A stretch of 64,000 bases of DNA. Source: Pedobacter sp. MR2016-24 (GTDB taxonomy: Bacteria; Bacteroidota; Bacteroidia; Sphingobacteriales; Sphingobacteriaceae). Positions 36,586-46,329 of the stretch are shown piece after piece. Under the pieces are notes generated by a model. It did no database searches. It was not told the DNA's origin and was given only the letters and a program-made list of their open reading frames with translations. Each line of letters starts with the position of its first letter. Positions within the stretch are counted from its first letter, which is position 1. The DNA lies in assembly GCF_026239655.1 (NCBI RefSeq), contig NZ_JAPIVO010000002.1, positions 124,001-188,000 of the forward strand. Reading direction: 5' to 3'. Position numbers and translations under genes: made by a program.

Positions 36586-38835
36586 ATGAGATTTAAGACC
36601 GTAAAGTTATGTGCACTATTCCTAGTATCAAGTGTATTCCTACCCGATTCCATGGCCTTTGGTCAGGAGGTTGCCGAGCCAGACACGATCAAGGTGAAGA
36701 AGAAACCAGGATCAAAAAACAGTAAAGAAGAAGAAAATCGTAATGTGATGTTAAACGCGGCTAATAACAATGGTCCGCGTGAAGTAAATATAGGTTTGCC
36801 GGCCAGTGTTGGTGGTACAACTATTATGGAGAATGATTTACCAGTAGTTTATTATTTCTGGCCGGAGTTGCCAAGCAGAACCTGGCGCTCAAGTGTAAGT
36901 TTAGGTAAGTCTGGCCTGATGGGTTTAAGAGAACAGGCATTGTTGACGGGCGACTTCGGATATGCTGTTAACTCTTACACTAAACTAGGTGGCGATTCAC
37001 TAGAGGTTGCAGGTACCTTATCCGGCAGTCATTATGGATGGCTTAAAGGTGATGTGAATGTCTCCGGGCCTATCAAGAATGGATGGGCATATAGCGCAGG
37101 TGTTTTCGTCAACTATGACCCTATGACTTTTGATCCGGGTTTTACGACTTACAGTGATAAAACACAAATCTATCGTGCAGGTTTAACTAAACGTTTCAGT
37201 AATGGCAAAGGAGAGATTAGCTTATTATATAAATATGCAAGATCATTTGCCCTGCCAACCAACTATGCAGCTTTTACCTACCAGGAAGGGGGGACAATCA
37301 AAGAATTGGGTAACTTCAGACCCGGTCTTGATTCTTATTTTAAGCGTGATGGTTTGATGAACATGCGCAACTCTCTGACGGGTGAAAATTATCAGTCAGA
37401 CATGGGCAGTTCAGATTATGGAATGACAAGTTCTCATACGCTGGACCTGTTGGGTAATTATAAGCTTGAAAATAACTGGAACTTTAAATATATCGTTCGT
37501 TATCACCAGGCTAACGTCTCTTCTACATCTACTACTCCTTTAGCGATAAGACAGGTAACTGCAGCTGATGGTTTCAGCTATAAAGATGATGGCAGTGTTT
37601 ATACAGGGGCTGTACAAACGGTTCTTGGTGGAATTATACTCAACGTACCTGTAAGAACTATCAATTCAAGATTTGAATTGAACAAACAGGCAGGTGCGCA
37701 CAACTGGCGTATCGGCATAACCGAATCTTACCATAACGTTGACAAGTTCACTACCAACCGTTCTTCCTACTTCCAGGAAGTAGGAGCACAACCGCGTCAA
37801 TTACTTTCCCCTACTACAGATGCTGATGGTTTTTATAACTATAATGCCGGTGCAGAATACCATAATGGTTTCGAAAATAAGATTACGGCATATATGTCTG
37901 ATGCCTGGGAAATTTCTGATAAGTTCACGATGAACTATGGTGTGAATTTACGTTATCATAAGCTGAAAGGTGATTATTATGCACAGCCAAGAACGGCTAA
38001 CTTTAGCTTTGCAGGTCAGGAGAAAAGCTATTTCAACTATGATTGGATGCATATGGGCGCTGCTGTGAACCTGGTTTACAAGGCGACTGACAACTTTGGT
38101 GTAACGGGTGATTTTATTTATACCGAAAAACATGGTCAGCTGGAAGATTTCTCAGGAGGTTATAAACCTGATTACAAAAAAACAAAAAGTCCTTATGCAA
38201 GTATAGGTCTGTATTTTAACAGCCCAAAAATCAGTGTAGTATCTGCATTGACTTACCTAACCAGAAACAACTATGTACAACGCTTAAATCTTGTTAATCC
38301 GGCCGATGCTGCGCAGTCTAATGTGGTTTATCAGCAATATGATATTAAAACTACGGGCTGGACAACCGATATCGTTGCCAAGCCTTTCGAAGGTTTTAGT
38401 CTGCATTACCTGATTACTTTCCAAAACCCGATTTATCAGAACTACGATTTTAACGCTTTTGACAGTGCTTACAGTTTTACCAATAATAACGTTCTTGGTG
38501 TTTCCAAAACACTGATGGAGATTGATCCAAGTTATGAATTCAAAAAATGGAAAGTTTGGGGAAGCGCACGTTACTTCAGTAACCAGTTTGCCAACTTAAC
38601 GAATGCCCTGTATTTCAAAGGCTGGTGGGAAACATTTGCAGGTGTAAATTACCAGGCAAAGAAAAATATTGGGTTAGGCTTAACCGTAGTGAACATCCTG
38701 AACCAGAACGGTGCAAAGGGTACGATCAATGGTGCAGAGCTGATTACAGATCCAACACCTTATTATAATTCTGTTTTAACCAGTTCTTATATCCGTCCTT
38801 TTACGGTTGAAGCCGCTGTGAACTTCAAGTTCTAA
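36586..38835 (+). CDS. TonB-dependent outer-membrane receptor (749 aa), no SusD partner
   Basis: Signal peptide VKLCALFLVSSVFLPDSMAFGQ. A plug-like region contains NVMLNAANNNGPREVNIGLP, GGTTIMENDLPVVYYFWPELP-type sequence and FGYAVNSYTKLG, a pattern seen in a Bacteroidota receptor group. The remainder is barrel-like, rich in alternating aromatic residues, ending in Phe (EAAVNFKF). There is no carboxypeptidase-regulatory or STN domain, no TonB box that I can point to, and no SusD neighbour. The substrate is unknown. A strong terminator follows. Confidence 0.85.
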   Translation: MRFKTVKLCALFLVSSVFLPDSMAFGQEVAEPDTIKVKKKPGSKNSKEEENRNVMLNAANNNGPREVNIGLPASVGGTTIMENDLPVVYYFWPELPSRTWRSSVSLGKSGLMGLREQALLTGDFGYAVNSYTKLGGDSLEVAGTLSGSHYGWLKGDVNVSGPIKNGWAYSAGVFVNYDPMTFDPGFTTYSDKTQIYRAGLTKRFSNGKGEISLLYKYARSFALPTNYAAFTYQEGGTIKELGNFRPGLDSYFKRDGLMNMRNSLTGENYQSDMGSSDYGMTSSHTLDLLGNYKLENNWNFKYIVRYHQANVSSTSTTPLAIRQVTAADGFSYKDDGSVYTGAVQTVLGGIILNVPVRTINSRFELNKQAGAHNWRIGITESYHNVDKFTTNRSSYFQEVGAQPRQLLSPTTDADGFYNYNAGAEYHNGFENKITAYMSDAWEISDKFTMNYGVNLRYHKLKGDYYAQPRTANFSFAGQEKSYFNYDWMHMGAAVNLVYKATDNFGVTGDFIYTEKHGQLEDFSGGYKPDYKKTKSPYASIGLYFNSPKISVVSALTYLTRNNYVQRLNLVNPADAAQSNVVYQQYDIKTTGWTTDIVAKPFEGFSLHYLITFQNPIYQNYDFNAFDSAYSFTNNNVLGVSKTLMEIDPSYEFKKWKVWGSARYFSNQFANLTNALYFKGWWETFAGVNYQAKKNIGLGLTVVNILNQNGAKGTINGAELITDPTPYYNSVLTSSYIRPFTVEAAVNFKF

Positions 38836-38857
38836 GGGGAGAACAATATAATTGAGA

Positions 38858-38890
38858 AAGCTGTTCCGTTTTTTACGGAGCAGCTTTTTT
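38858..38890 (+). terminator. Rho-independent terminator after receptor gene
   Basis: AAAGCTGTTCCGT pairs with ACGGAGCAGCTTT with one G-T wobble, and runs into TTTTTT. Confidence 0.85.
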
Positions 38891-38959
38891 GTACGTAACC
38901 TTTTCTAAAATAATACCTAGCACGTTATTTGCGATTATCAGGTTATAAAATCATATACC

Positions 38960-39196
38960 ATGAAAAAGATTCAAAACTTATTTATAGCAGCAATAGCGGT
39001 ATTTTCCTTGCAAGCCTGTCATGTAACACATACAGCGATGAGTAAAAAAGACCATACTGAACCTGTAGGGCCGGTTGCTCCGGCAACTGGTGATGCTTCG
39101 AGCGTTTCTTCTGGTAAAAATACTACAGGTACACCAATTCCGAACGGACAAACTAAGCCTGATACAAAAAAGAAAAAGGATCAAAAAGAAGATTAA
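38960..39196 (+). CDS. small lipoprotein, 78 aa, unknown function
   Basis: Signal peptide with lipobox (FSLQAC, Cys at residue 20), then a low-complexity tail rich in Thr, Gly, Ser, Pro and ending in a Lys/Asp/Glu cluster (KKKKDQKED). No domain is recognised. It is a stand-alone gene between two terminators. Small Bacteroidota lipoproteins of this type are usually species-restricted. Confidence 0.7.
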   Translation: MKKIQNLFIAAIAVFSLQACHVTHTAMSKKDHTEPVGPVAPATGDASSVSSGKNTTGTPIPNGQTKPDTKKKKDQKED

Positions 39197-39257
39197 GCTA
39201 TTGGCGGGACAAATACGGTATGTACTAATACCTATCGCTAAAACCCTGATTTTGCAT

Positions 39258-39294
39258 CAGAGAGATCAACATAAATTTGATCGCTCTGATTTTA
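39258..39294. terminator. terminator hairpin between convergent genes
   Basis: CAGAGAGATCAA (39258-39269) pairs with TTGATCGCTCTG (39277-39288) with one mismatch around a seven-base loop, then ATTTTAG. It lies between the lipoprotein gene and the convergent cyanophycinase-like gene. Confidence 0.6.
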
Positions 39295-39303
39295 GTGCGT
39301 GTG

Positions 39304-40254
39304 TTATTGATTAGCGGGGACGGCTTGTATAGCAGAAATCTGTCTTGCAGGGATCACTTTTCTGTTTTTCAAATCATATTTCTGGCCTTCAGACAAAAAT
39401 AGTAAGGGACCTGCTGGAGCGGAATATTCTTCTATGTCTTTATTTACCCGCATTTTACCCTCACCCACAATTGTTTGATAGTCATAAATTACTGCATATG
39501 ATTTTCCCAGCACTTCAAGAGTATCCTGCTGAACCACAATTGCTGTAGCTTCATCCAGGCCTATACCTATCAGCTCGGGTGCTGTCCTGATAAAATCTAC
39601 CAGATCAAACTGCCGGTTGCGTTTCAGTAAATGCTGATCAATAGCGGAATTTTTGAGGAAAGCCAATCCCTGAGTGTGGTCGCCTATCAAAATCTGTGCT
39701 CCCTTCGTATCGCCTCTCCATAGAAACGAACCCTGGATACTGGCCCCAGCGGAGCTTCCTGCAATTACACCGCCCCTTGCTAACACATCGAGAAATGCCT
39801 GGTGAGCAAGTGTATTCAGATAAGCATCGGCAATACGCCATTGCCTGCCGCCAATAAAATAAATCCCCGTCGCTTTTTTAATGGAGGCAACAAACTTGTC
39901 GCTGTTAGCTTCGGCCAGACTTTTTGGATGCAACAGCACCACATCTTTGATACCTGTTTGCTTTTTTACCTCGTCAACGGATTTGTTATCGTATAAAGCA
40001 GAGTCTCCTCCGGCGGCGGTAACCACTACAATGTGTGCCTTATCCTTTCCGCCAGCCAGCTCCACAAATTTGCTCCATACCGAATAAGTTGACCCAACAT
40101 TGCCTCCAATAATCAGCAGGGAACCTTGTTCGGGGCCATGTCTGGTGGTTGATTTTTGGTTGACCGTAACTGGCGTTTGTGCAATCAGTGCTGATATTCT
40201 AATTGATATCAGGGCTGTTATAAATAGGATCTTTTTCATGTGTGTTGTATTCAT
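39304..40254 (-). CDS. cyanophycinase-like serine peptidase (peptidase family S51)
   Basis: Secreted protein with signal peptide KKILFITALISIRISALIAQ; ATG at 40239 (MKKILFI) is the better start, five codons inside the listed one. The fold is recognised by GSLLIIGGNVGS, IYFIGGRQWRIADAY and the nucleophile elbow GGVIAGSSAGASIQG (Ser near residue 166), followed by IGIGLDEATAIVV. Cyanophycinases cleave beta-Asp-Arg dipeptides from cyanophycin and belong to S51 with dipeptidase E. Cyanophycin as substrate is only an inference; many heterotrophs carry exported homologues. It is transcribed alone, convergent with the lipoprotein. Confidence 0.88.
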   Translation of the reverse strand: MNTTHMKKILFITALISIRISALIAQTPVTVNQKSTTRHGPEQGSLLIIGGNVGSTYSVWSKFVELAGGKDKAHIVVVTAAGGDSALYDNKSVDEVKKQTGIKDVVLLHPKSLAEANSDKFVASIKKATGIYFIGGRQWRIADAYLNTLAHQAFLDVLARGGVIAGSSAGASIQGSFLWRGDTKGAQILIGDHTQGLAFLKNSAIDQHLLKRNRQFDLVDFIRTAPELIGIGLDEATAIVVQQDTLEVLGKSYAVIYDYQTIVGEGKMRVNKDIEEYSAPAGPLLFLSEGQKYDLKNRKVIPARQISAIQAVPANQ

Positions 40255-40434
40255 TAGGCAGATACCCGTAAATCTATAATCAATTTTTATAGTATCAAAT
40301 TAAATCTATAAATCTGGTAGATTTAATTGCAGGATAGTGGTATAGAATAGTCAAAATTATGCGGAACTGAAACGAAAGTATCAGCTCATTCCGTCAATAG
40401 CCTCTCTGATTTTCTTAAGATTTTGTAAATTGCG

Positions 40435-40451
40435 ATAACCATTTTGGTTAT
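40435..40451. repeat. inverted repeat ATAACC-N5-GGTTAT upstream of lipoprotein gene
   Basis: Perfect six-base arms lie 13 bases before the start of the 159-codon lipoprotein gene. It could be an operator or leader hairpin; chance occurrence is quite possible. Confidence 0.25.
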
Positions 40452-40464
40452 TAGATAATTCTTT

Positions 40465-40944
40465 ATGATGGCCGGAATTTTTAAAACAGCTTTTTTTCTT
40501 ATCCTGACAGGCATTTTTATGAGTGGTTGTAAGAATAATTCAGCTTTGCTTATAGAACCAATAAGTAAAGAATACAATGCGAAATTTCTTACCGGTACAG
40601 GTTTGGATAACAGGCTTTTTAGTACAACAGATGTGGTGCAATACTATCAGATTGCTAACTACGAGGGAGTGTCCGACAAAATTCTATTAGACACCATCAG
40701 TAAGTTTGTCAATAGGCATTATCCTGTTATAAAAACCGATAGTAGCAAACGGATTACTATATTTTTTTACAGAAAAAGATTCTTTGTGGATTATAGCGAC
40801 CACCTGTATGAATCGGCCAGGGACAATGAAAACAGAACACTGGAAGGATATGCAGATGATTTGATAGCGCGGGTACATTGTAAAAAGTATGATCCTAACA
40901 AAGGACATATACTACGAACAAAATCGATAAGTCTGACCAGATAA
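40465..40944 (+). CDS. lipoprotein of unknown function (159 aa)
   Basis: Signal peptide with lipobox (FMSGC, Cys near residue 22). The mature part has no recognised domain; it contains a basic aromatic stretch (ITIFFYRKRFFVDYSDHLYE) and is otherwise mixed alpha/beta. It precedes another lipoprotein gene by 29 bases on the same strand, so the two probably form an operon. No orthologue is recalled. Confidence 0.7.
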   Translation: MMAGIFKTAFFLILTGIFMSGCKNNSALLIEPISKEYNAKFLTGTGLDNRLFSTTDVVQYYQIANYEGVSDKILLDTISKFVNRHYPVIKTDSSKRITIFFYRKRFFVDYSDHLYESARDNENRTLEGYADDLIARVHCKKYDPNKGHILRTKSISLTR

Positions 40945-40973
40945 GAATTTTCAAAACGAATACGACTTATAAC

Positions 40974-41705
40974 ATGATTAAACGATTTATTATTATCTGT
41001 ATTTTACCTTTAAACATTTGCACATCATGTCATTCTGATAGCGTAAAAGCACCAGGTCACGTTGTTCTGGCACCAGAAAAAAAGATTAGCCTGCCTAAAG
41101 AGACTTTGGCGGCTATTCCGCAACAGCGAATTACAGTTGAATTTATTGGGTATAATGATGACGGCGACTACGAGCTGTTTAACGCCAGAAAAGGAAGCGA
41201 AAATTATTCTTTTGTGAATGCCGCTAATGAAAAGAGAACTTTACTAAGGGGCGACCTGGTGGAGCTGACATGGCAAAAAGACACGATTTACATGGCCGGT
41301 GATGGAGATTTACCGCAGGAAGCGAAACGTATAGTGTCCGCAACAAAAGTTAAGGATGGTAAGGTTTCGGAATTTAGAAAAGGATACCAGAAAGAACTCA
41401 AATACTATACAGTTGAAGCTGATAAATATTCAAAAAGCTACCTGGATAAACTTTATCTTATTGTGGAATACTATGTTGCAAATTCTCAGAATGAGTTGCT
41501 CAAACTACAAATTAAAAATAGAAATGATCTTTCCTATTCTATAGAAGCACAAACCAGAGCAGATAAGGAATATACAATGATTGGTATTGCTACAGCATTC
41601 GAGCATAAAACAAACGTTGTTCAGTGGTTATATTTTGATAGTACAAGTGATCTGCTCTATGAGTATGATCTTCCAAACGATCAGTTGATCAAATTTGATA
41701 AGTGA
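40974..41705 (+). CDS. lipoprotein of unknown function (243 aa)
   Basis: The N-terminus MIKRFIIICILPLNICTSC is a lipoprotein signal. The mature region has alternating charged and hydrophobic residues with Tyr-rich C-terminal strands (VQWLYFDSTSDLLYEYDLP), suggesting a beta-rich domain, but no family is recognised. It shares an apparent transcript with the lipoprotein at 40465. Confidence 0.7.
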   Translation: MIKRFIIICILPLNICTSCHSDSVKAPGHVVLAPEKKISLPKETLAAIPQQRITVEFIGYNDDGDYELFNARKGSENYSFVNAANEKRTLLRGDLVELTWQKDTIYMAGDGDLPQEAKRIVSATKVKDGKVSEFRKGYQKELKYYTVEADKYSKSYLDKLYLIVEYYVANSQNELLKLQIKNRNDLSYSIEAQTRADKEYTMIGIATAFEHKTNVVQWLYFDSTSDLLYEYDLPNDQLIKFDK

Positions 41706-41724
41706 TCATCTCGTTTTATTGATA

Positions 41725-41742
41725 ATTTGTTAGATAACAAAT
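41725..41742. repeat. palindrome ATTTGTTA-GA-TAACAAAT
   Basis: Perfect eight-base arms separated by two bases, shortly after the lipoprotein operon. It may form a short hairpin ending that transcript or be a protein-binding site; no T-run follows. Confidence 0.35.
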
Positions 41743-41895
41743 AGCAGATTTATATAGTTTTGGCCACCGATAGCTGCATAATTATGTATTTGTTTAAAGA
41801 ATTTTGATATATGTATATCCAGATATCTTTATATAAGTCTCGTAGTGTATTCTTTTCATAATTTCAGGCTAACTTTAGTTTAATACATCAGCGTA

Positions 41896-41903
41896 TATCT
41901 TTG
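41896..41903 (+). promoter_or_regulatory. candidate Bacteroidota -7 box (TATCTTTG)
   Basis: Exact match to TAnnTTTG about 100 bases before the phosphodiesterase-like gene at 42005. A clear TTG -33 element is not seen at the expected distance, so it is tentative. Confidence 0.4.
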
Positions 41904-42004
41904 ACCCAAGATGGGTACGCTAATAACTATACCGACTGTCAAGACATCTCTGCCGGGAAGGATGAGGCGACTTTAATTTTGGTTTAAACCCCTAAAAAAG
42001 GATA

Positions 42005-42853
42005 ATGGAAAAAGGAAAAAAGAGTACAGCATTAAGGCATTTATCTTACACTGCAATATGTACAATGCTGATGCAGGTTGCAAATGTTATGGCTTCTCAT
42101 GCACAGGAATATGTTCCGGTAAATAAGTATGAAGTAAATAAGAATACGCATTCCCACAATGATTATCTGCAAAGTCAGCCTTTTCATACCGCCTATGCCA
42201 GCCATTTTGGCTCTATGGAAGTGGACGTGTTTCTGGAAGGTAATGAACTTTATGTAGCGCATACCATAGAGGATATTGATAAAAAACGCACTATAGAAAG
42301 CCTGTACATCGAACCACTCCTAAGAGAGATTAAACGCAACGGAAATAACAAGGCTTACAAAGATGGAGGTAAACTTCAATTGCTGATTGACCTGAAGACT
42401 GCGGGAGAACCTACACTGAAATGCCTGGAAGCAAAGCTGAAACCATTGCGCCATTATTTTGACCTGGCGGCTAATCCGGATGCCGTGCGGTTGGTGATCA
42501 CGGGAAACGTTCCAGCTCCGGATCGTTTTAAAGCTTTTGACCCTATCTTTTTCTTTGATGGCAAGCGGGGAACTCCATATGCTGCAGAGCAGCTGAAAAG
42601 AGTAGCATTTTTTAGTGTAGGACTCTATGAATTTTCGAAATGGAATGGGATGGGTCGCATGACAGCAGCTGATTATATAAAATCACAAAACTTCGTAGAT
42701 TCTGTACATAAAGCAGGTAAACAGGTACGTTTCTGGGGTAATCCGGATACGAAAACCTGCTGGCAGGCTTTTATCAAAATGGGTGTGGATTATTTGAATA
42801 CTGATTCCCCTGCAGCAATGGCAAGATTCCTGAAAGCCACTTACAATGAATAA
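42005..42853 (+). CDS. secreted PLC/GDPD-type phosphodiesterase-like protein
   Basis: Signal peptide (YTAICTMLMQVANVMASHAQ) and a TIM-barrel beginning with NTHSHNDYLQSQPFHTAY and SMEVDVFLEGNELYVAH, which carry the His, Glu/Asp and His of the PI-PLC-like/glycerophosphodiester phosphodiesterase fold; a late NTDSPAAMARFL block fits the barrel end. Homologues are usually labelled phosphatidylinositol-specific phospholipase C/GDPD family. The substrate may be a phosphodiester released from lipids or teichoic-type polymers; the sequence does not decide. Its transcript ends in a very strong bidirectional terminator. Confidence 0.8.
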   Translation: MEKGKKSTALRHLSYTAICTMLMQVANVMASHAQEYVPVNKYEVNKNTHSHNDYLQSQPFHTAYASHFGSMEVDVFLEGNELYVAHTIEDIDKKRTIESLYIEPLLREIKRNGNNKAYKDGGKLQLLIDLKTAGEPTLKCLEAKLKPLRHYFDLAANPDAVRLVITGNVPAPDRFKAFDPIFFFDGKRGTPYAAEQLKRVAFFSVGLYEFSKWNGMGRMTAADYIKSQNFVDSVHKAGKQVRFWGNPDTKTCWQAFIKMGVDYLNTDSPAAMARFLKATYNE

Positions 42854-42882
42854 CTATACAGGTTTATATCCTAAATTTCTTT

Positions 42883-42923
42883 AAACGCGGAAAGGCTCCC
42901 TAATCAGGAGCCTTTCCGCGTTT
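42883..42923. terminator. strong bidirectional terminator
   Basis: Perfect 17-base stem (AAACGCGGAAAGGCTCC at 42883 and its complement ending at 42923) around a seven-base loop; A and T flanks make it work in both directions. It separates the phosphodiesterase-like gene and the convergent FKBP gene. Confidence 0.92.
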
Positions 42924-42938
42924 AAAATTTATCTTTTA

Positions 42939-43412
42939 TTATTCTCGTAACTTCGTGATTGTAATATCAAAATCGGTAATCGAGTTTGACGGCAAAGGTT
43001 GAGAAGTATTTCCGTATCCATATCCTGAAGGAATGATTAAACGTATAGTCCCGCCATTCTGGATCAATGGAACACCAATCTGCCAGCCTTCGATTACCTG
43101 GTTAAGCGGAAACTCAACTGGTGCTTTGCCTGTTGTACTATCAAATATGGAACCATCTAACAGTCTTCCGGTATAGTTTGCTGTCACTTTTGTGGAAGCC
43201 GTATATTTATAAGCGCCGGTACCAGGTGTGGAAATCACATAAAAAATACCACTGCTATGTTTGATAGCTGGAATGTTATTTTTCTTTACAAATTCACGGA
43301 TCATAGTCGTATCTGTTCTGAATTGAGCTTCAGGATCAAAAGAGTCTTTTTTGAAACAAGCGGTAAAGCATCCTGCTATACAAACAAGTAAGATTAGGTA
43401 TGTAGATTTCAT
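42939..43412 (-). CDS. FKBP-type peptidyl-prolyl isomerase lipoprotein
   Basis: The start is set at ATG 43412 because MKSTYLILLVCIAGCFTAC is a lipoprotein signal with lipobox; a longer frame to 43529 would place this signal internally. The C-terminal FKBP domain has VTANYTGRLLDGSIFDST, FPLNQVIEGWQIGVPLI and GGTIRLIIPSGYGYG, covering the active-site aromatic residues. As a periplasmic or outer-membrane lipoprotein it would assist folding of exported proteins. It is divergent from the rhamnosidase gene at 43540. Confidence 0.9.
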   Translation of the reverse strand: MKSTYLILLVCIAGCFTACFKKDSFDPEAQFRTDTTMIREFVKKNNIPAIKHSSGIFYVISTPGTGAYKYTASTKVTANYTGRLLDGSIFDSTTGKAPVEFPLNQVIEGWQIGVPLIQNGGTIRLIIPSGYGYGNTSQPLPSNSITDFDITITKLRE

Positions 43413-43539
43413 CAGCGGCAAATATAAAAAATATAGCTTGGTTTCAGTTAGCTGGTTTTTTTTAGATTTGAGAACAGGATAGTACAGGTTGCTGTAAAGA
43501 ATTGCGCATGTTACTATTGTAAAGCACATACATGATATT

Positions 43540-46224
43540 ATGAAACTTTATTCAAGAAAATTATTTATCTCTTCCTTATTACTGATCCTCATGCTGCTGT
43601 CGACACAGACTATTTTGGCTAATGTATCGGCAACACCATATGGCCTGCAATGTGAACATCTGGTTAATCCTATAGGGATAGACGCACCAGAACCGCGGTT
43701 CTCATGGATGATTGCAGATACACGGCAGGATGCACAGCAAACAGCTTACAGGATTGTCTTAGGTACGGATTCTATCGCGCTGCTCAATCAAAAGGAGGTG
43801 TTATGGAACTCCGGTAAGGTGAGCTCTTCCGCATCACTGGTTGTTTATAAAGGAGAAAAGCTAAATGCTTTTACAAAGTATTTCTGGCTGGTAGAAGTGT
43901 GGGATAAAGATGGAAAACCGGCTGCTGCAGGTAAGATAGCGAGTTTTGAGACGGGAATGATGAAGATGTCTAACTGGAAAGGTACCTGGATCAGTGATGG
44001 GAATAATATAAATAAATTGCCTGCCCCTTATTTCAGGAAAGTATTCGAACCGGCTAAAAGGGTGAAATCTGCACGGGCATATATCGCTGCCGGCGGACTA
44101 TATGAGTTATACCTGAATGGTAAAAAGGTAGGTAACCATCGCCTGGATCCGATGTATACGCGTTTCGACAGGAGGACCTTATATGTGAGTTATGATGTAA
44201 CGGCTAATTTGCAAAATGGTAAAAATGCTGTAGGAGTTTTACTGGGCAATGGATGGTACAACCACCAGTCGCTCGCCGTTTGGGATTTTGATAAAGCACC
44301 ATGGAGAGCGCGTCCGGCATTTTGTCTAGACTTGCGCATCACTTATGAAGACGGATCTGCTGAAGTCGTAACTTCTGACGGGAGCTGGAAAACGCATAGC
44401 GGTCCGGTGATATTTAACAGTATATATACAGCGGAACATTATGATGCACGTTTGGAACAACCGGGATGGAATACGGTGGATTTTGACGACAGTAAATGGA
44501 ATGGTATTTCCCTTCGTGCGGCGCCATCAAAAAATATTGTGAGTCAGGCGATGCATCCGATCCGTAATGTGGAGGCTATTCCGGCAGCATCGGTTAAAAA
44601 GTTCAATGATACTACTTATGTGTTTGATTTGGGCCGGAACATCGCCGGGGTTACAAAGATCAGGGTGAAAGGAGAAAGCGGAACTGTTGTACGCATTAAA
44701 CATGGAGAGCGACTCTTTCCTGATGGTCGCCTGGATCTGTCTAACATCGATGTATACCATCGTCCGGCAGATAACAAAGATCCTTTTCAGACCGATATCC
44801 TGATCCTGAGTGGAAAAGGAGTAGAAGAGTTTATGCCTAAGTTTAACTATAAAGGTTTTCAGTACGTAGAAGTCATCAGCAGCAAACCTGTAGAAATTGA
44901 TAAAGGTAGTATCACTGGTTACTTTATGCATAGCGATGTACCGGTAACAGGTAAGATCAGCTCCTCAAACCCGCTAATTGATAAATTATGGTGGGCAACT
45001 AATAACTCGTACTTATCTAATTTATTTGGATTCCCGACCGACTGTCCGCAGCGCGAAAAGAACGGCTGGACGGGTGACGGTCATTTTGCAGTGGAAACGG
45101 GTCTGTATAATTTTGATGGGATTACCGTATATGAAAAGTGGCTGGCAGATCACAGAGATGAACAGCAGCCGAACGGGGTATTACCGGATATTATTCCTAC
45201 AGGCGGCTGGGGATACGGTACAGCAAATGGAACAGACTGGACCAGTACCATCGCCATCATTCCATGGAATATTTATCAGTTTTACGGAGATAGTAAATTG
45301 TTGGCGGACTGCTATGATAATATCAAAAGTTATGTAAATTATGTAGAGCAGATTAGCCCGGCAGGATTAACTTCTTTTGGCAGGGGCGACTGGGTGCCTG
45401 TGAAATCTTCTTCGCCTTTGGAATATACGTCATCCGTTTACTATTACGTAGATGCTAATATTCTGGCTAAAACAGCACGACTTTTCGGTAAAACAGCAGA
45501 TGCTGAATATTATACTGCATTGGCAGAAAAGATTAAAAAGGCGATCAATGACAAATACCTTAACACAGCTACGGCCATATATGGCAGCGGATTGCAAACA
45601 GAGCTGAGTGTGGCCTTGCAGTGGGGGATCGTGCCTGAGGAACTGAAAGCAAAAGTGGCAGAAAACCTGGCAAAGAGAGTAGCTGCTGATGGGATGCACC
45701 TGGATGTGGGTGTACTTGGAGCAAAAGCAATTTTAAATGCTTTAAGTGATAACGGACAAGCAGAAACAGCGTACAAACTGGCTGCGCAGGATACTTACCC
45801 TTCATGGGGATGGTGGATTGTAAATGGGGCGACCACTTTATATGAAAACTGGAATATTAAAGCAGAGCGTGATATCTCTTTAAACCATATGATGTTTGGT
45901 GAAATAGGTGGCTGGTTTTTTAAAGGTTTAGGTGGAATTAAGATTGATGAAGAGCATCCGGGCTTTAAAAATATTATTCTGGCGCCTAATTTCGTCTCTG
46001 GATTAAGCCATTTTGAAGCGAGCCATACAGGGCCATATGGCACTATTCGTTCTTCATGGAAGAGGAAAGGCAAACAGGTTATTTATGAAGTAACGGTGCC
46101 ATCGAATTCCAGTGCAACCGTACGCTTCCCGCTAACAGGGAATCAATCTGCCTGGTTAAAGGGGAATAAAGTGAATGCTGTTCATGAGATTGGTGCGGGA
46201 AAATATGTATTCGAGATAAAGTAG
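43540..46224 (+). CDS. alpha-L-rhamnosidase, GH78 (894 aa)
   Basis: Exported (signal peptide LFISSLLLILMLLSTQTILA). An N-terminal fibronectin-like region, Bac_rhamnosid_N (LYELYLNGKKVGNHRLDP) and a second beta domain precede the (alpha/alpha)6 catalytic domain. The motif DCPQREKNGWTGD places Asp501, Glu506 and Asp513 with the spacing of the three acidic residues described for Bacillus GL1 RhaB, and Glu769 in TLYENW fits the other catalytic Glu. It releases terminal L-rhamnose from rhamnosides or polysaccharides. It is its own unit: a terminator separates it from the SusC gene. Confidence 0.92.
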   Translation: MKLYSRKLFISSLLLILMLLSTQTILANVSATPYGLQCEHLVNPIGIDAPEPRFSWMIADTRQDAQQTAYRIVLGTDSIALLNQKEVLWNSGKVSSSASLVVYKGEKLNAFTKYFWLVEVWDKDGKPAAAGKIASFETGMMKMSNWKGTWISDGNNINKLPAPYFRKVFEPAKRVKSARAYIAAGGLYELYLNGKKVGNHRLDPMYTRFDRRTLYVSYDVTANLQNGKNAVGVLLGNGWYNHQSLAVWDFDKAPWRARPAFCLDLRITYEDGSAEVVTSDGSWKTHSGPVIFNSIYTAEHYDARLEQPGWNTVDFDDSKWNGISLRAAPSKNIVSQAMHPIRNVEAIPAASVKKFNDTTYVFDLGRNIAGVTKIRVKGESGTVVRIKHGERLFPDGRLDLSNIDVYHRPADNKDPFQTDILILSGKGVEEFMPKFNYKGFQYVEVISSKPVEIDKGSITGYFMHSDVPVTGKISSSNPLIDKLWWATNNSYLSNLFGFPTDCPQREKNGWTGDGHFAVETGLYNFDGITVYEKWLADHRDEQQPNGVLPDIIPTGGWGYGTANGTDWTSTIAIIPWNIYQFYGDSKLLADCYDNIKSYVNYVEQISPAGLTSFGRGDWVPVKSSSPLEYTSSVYYYVDANILAKTARLFGKTADAEYYTALAEKIKKAINDKYLNTATAIYGSGLQTELSVALQWGIVPEELKAKVAENLAKRVAADGMHLDVGVLGAKAILNALSDNGQAETAYKLAAQDTYPSWGWWIVNGATTLYENWNIKAERDISLNHMMFGEIGGWFFKGLGGIKIDEEHPGFKNIILAPNFVSGLSHFEASHTGPYGTIRSSWKRKGKQVIYEVTVPSNSSATVRFPLTGNQSAWLKGNKVNAVHEIGAGKYVFEIK

Positions 46225-46246
46225 TGTAATTAAATATTTAAGGAGC

Positions 46247-46276
46247 GGGCGGCAATTCATTTTGTCGCCCTTTTTT
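46247..46276 (+). terminator. Rho-independent terminator after first rhamnosidase
   Basis: GGGCGGCAA pairs with TTGTCGCCC with one G-T wobble, followed by six T. Confidence 0.87.
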
Positions 46277-46329
46277 GATATAAAAACGTTTTAAAACATA
46301 AAAATAACGCATTTACAGGATAGAGCAGG

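Noticed and set aside
44978..45337. 119-codon frame within the first rhamnosidase gene
   Set aside because: It is an out-of-frame shadow of the catalytic domain.
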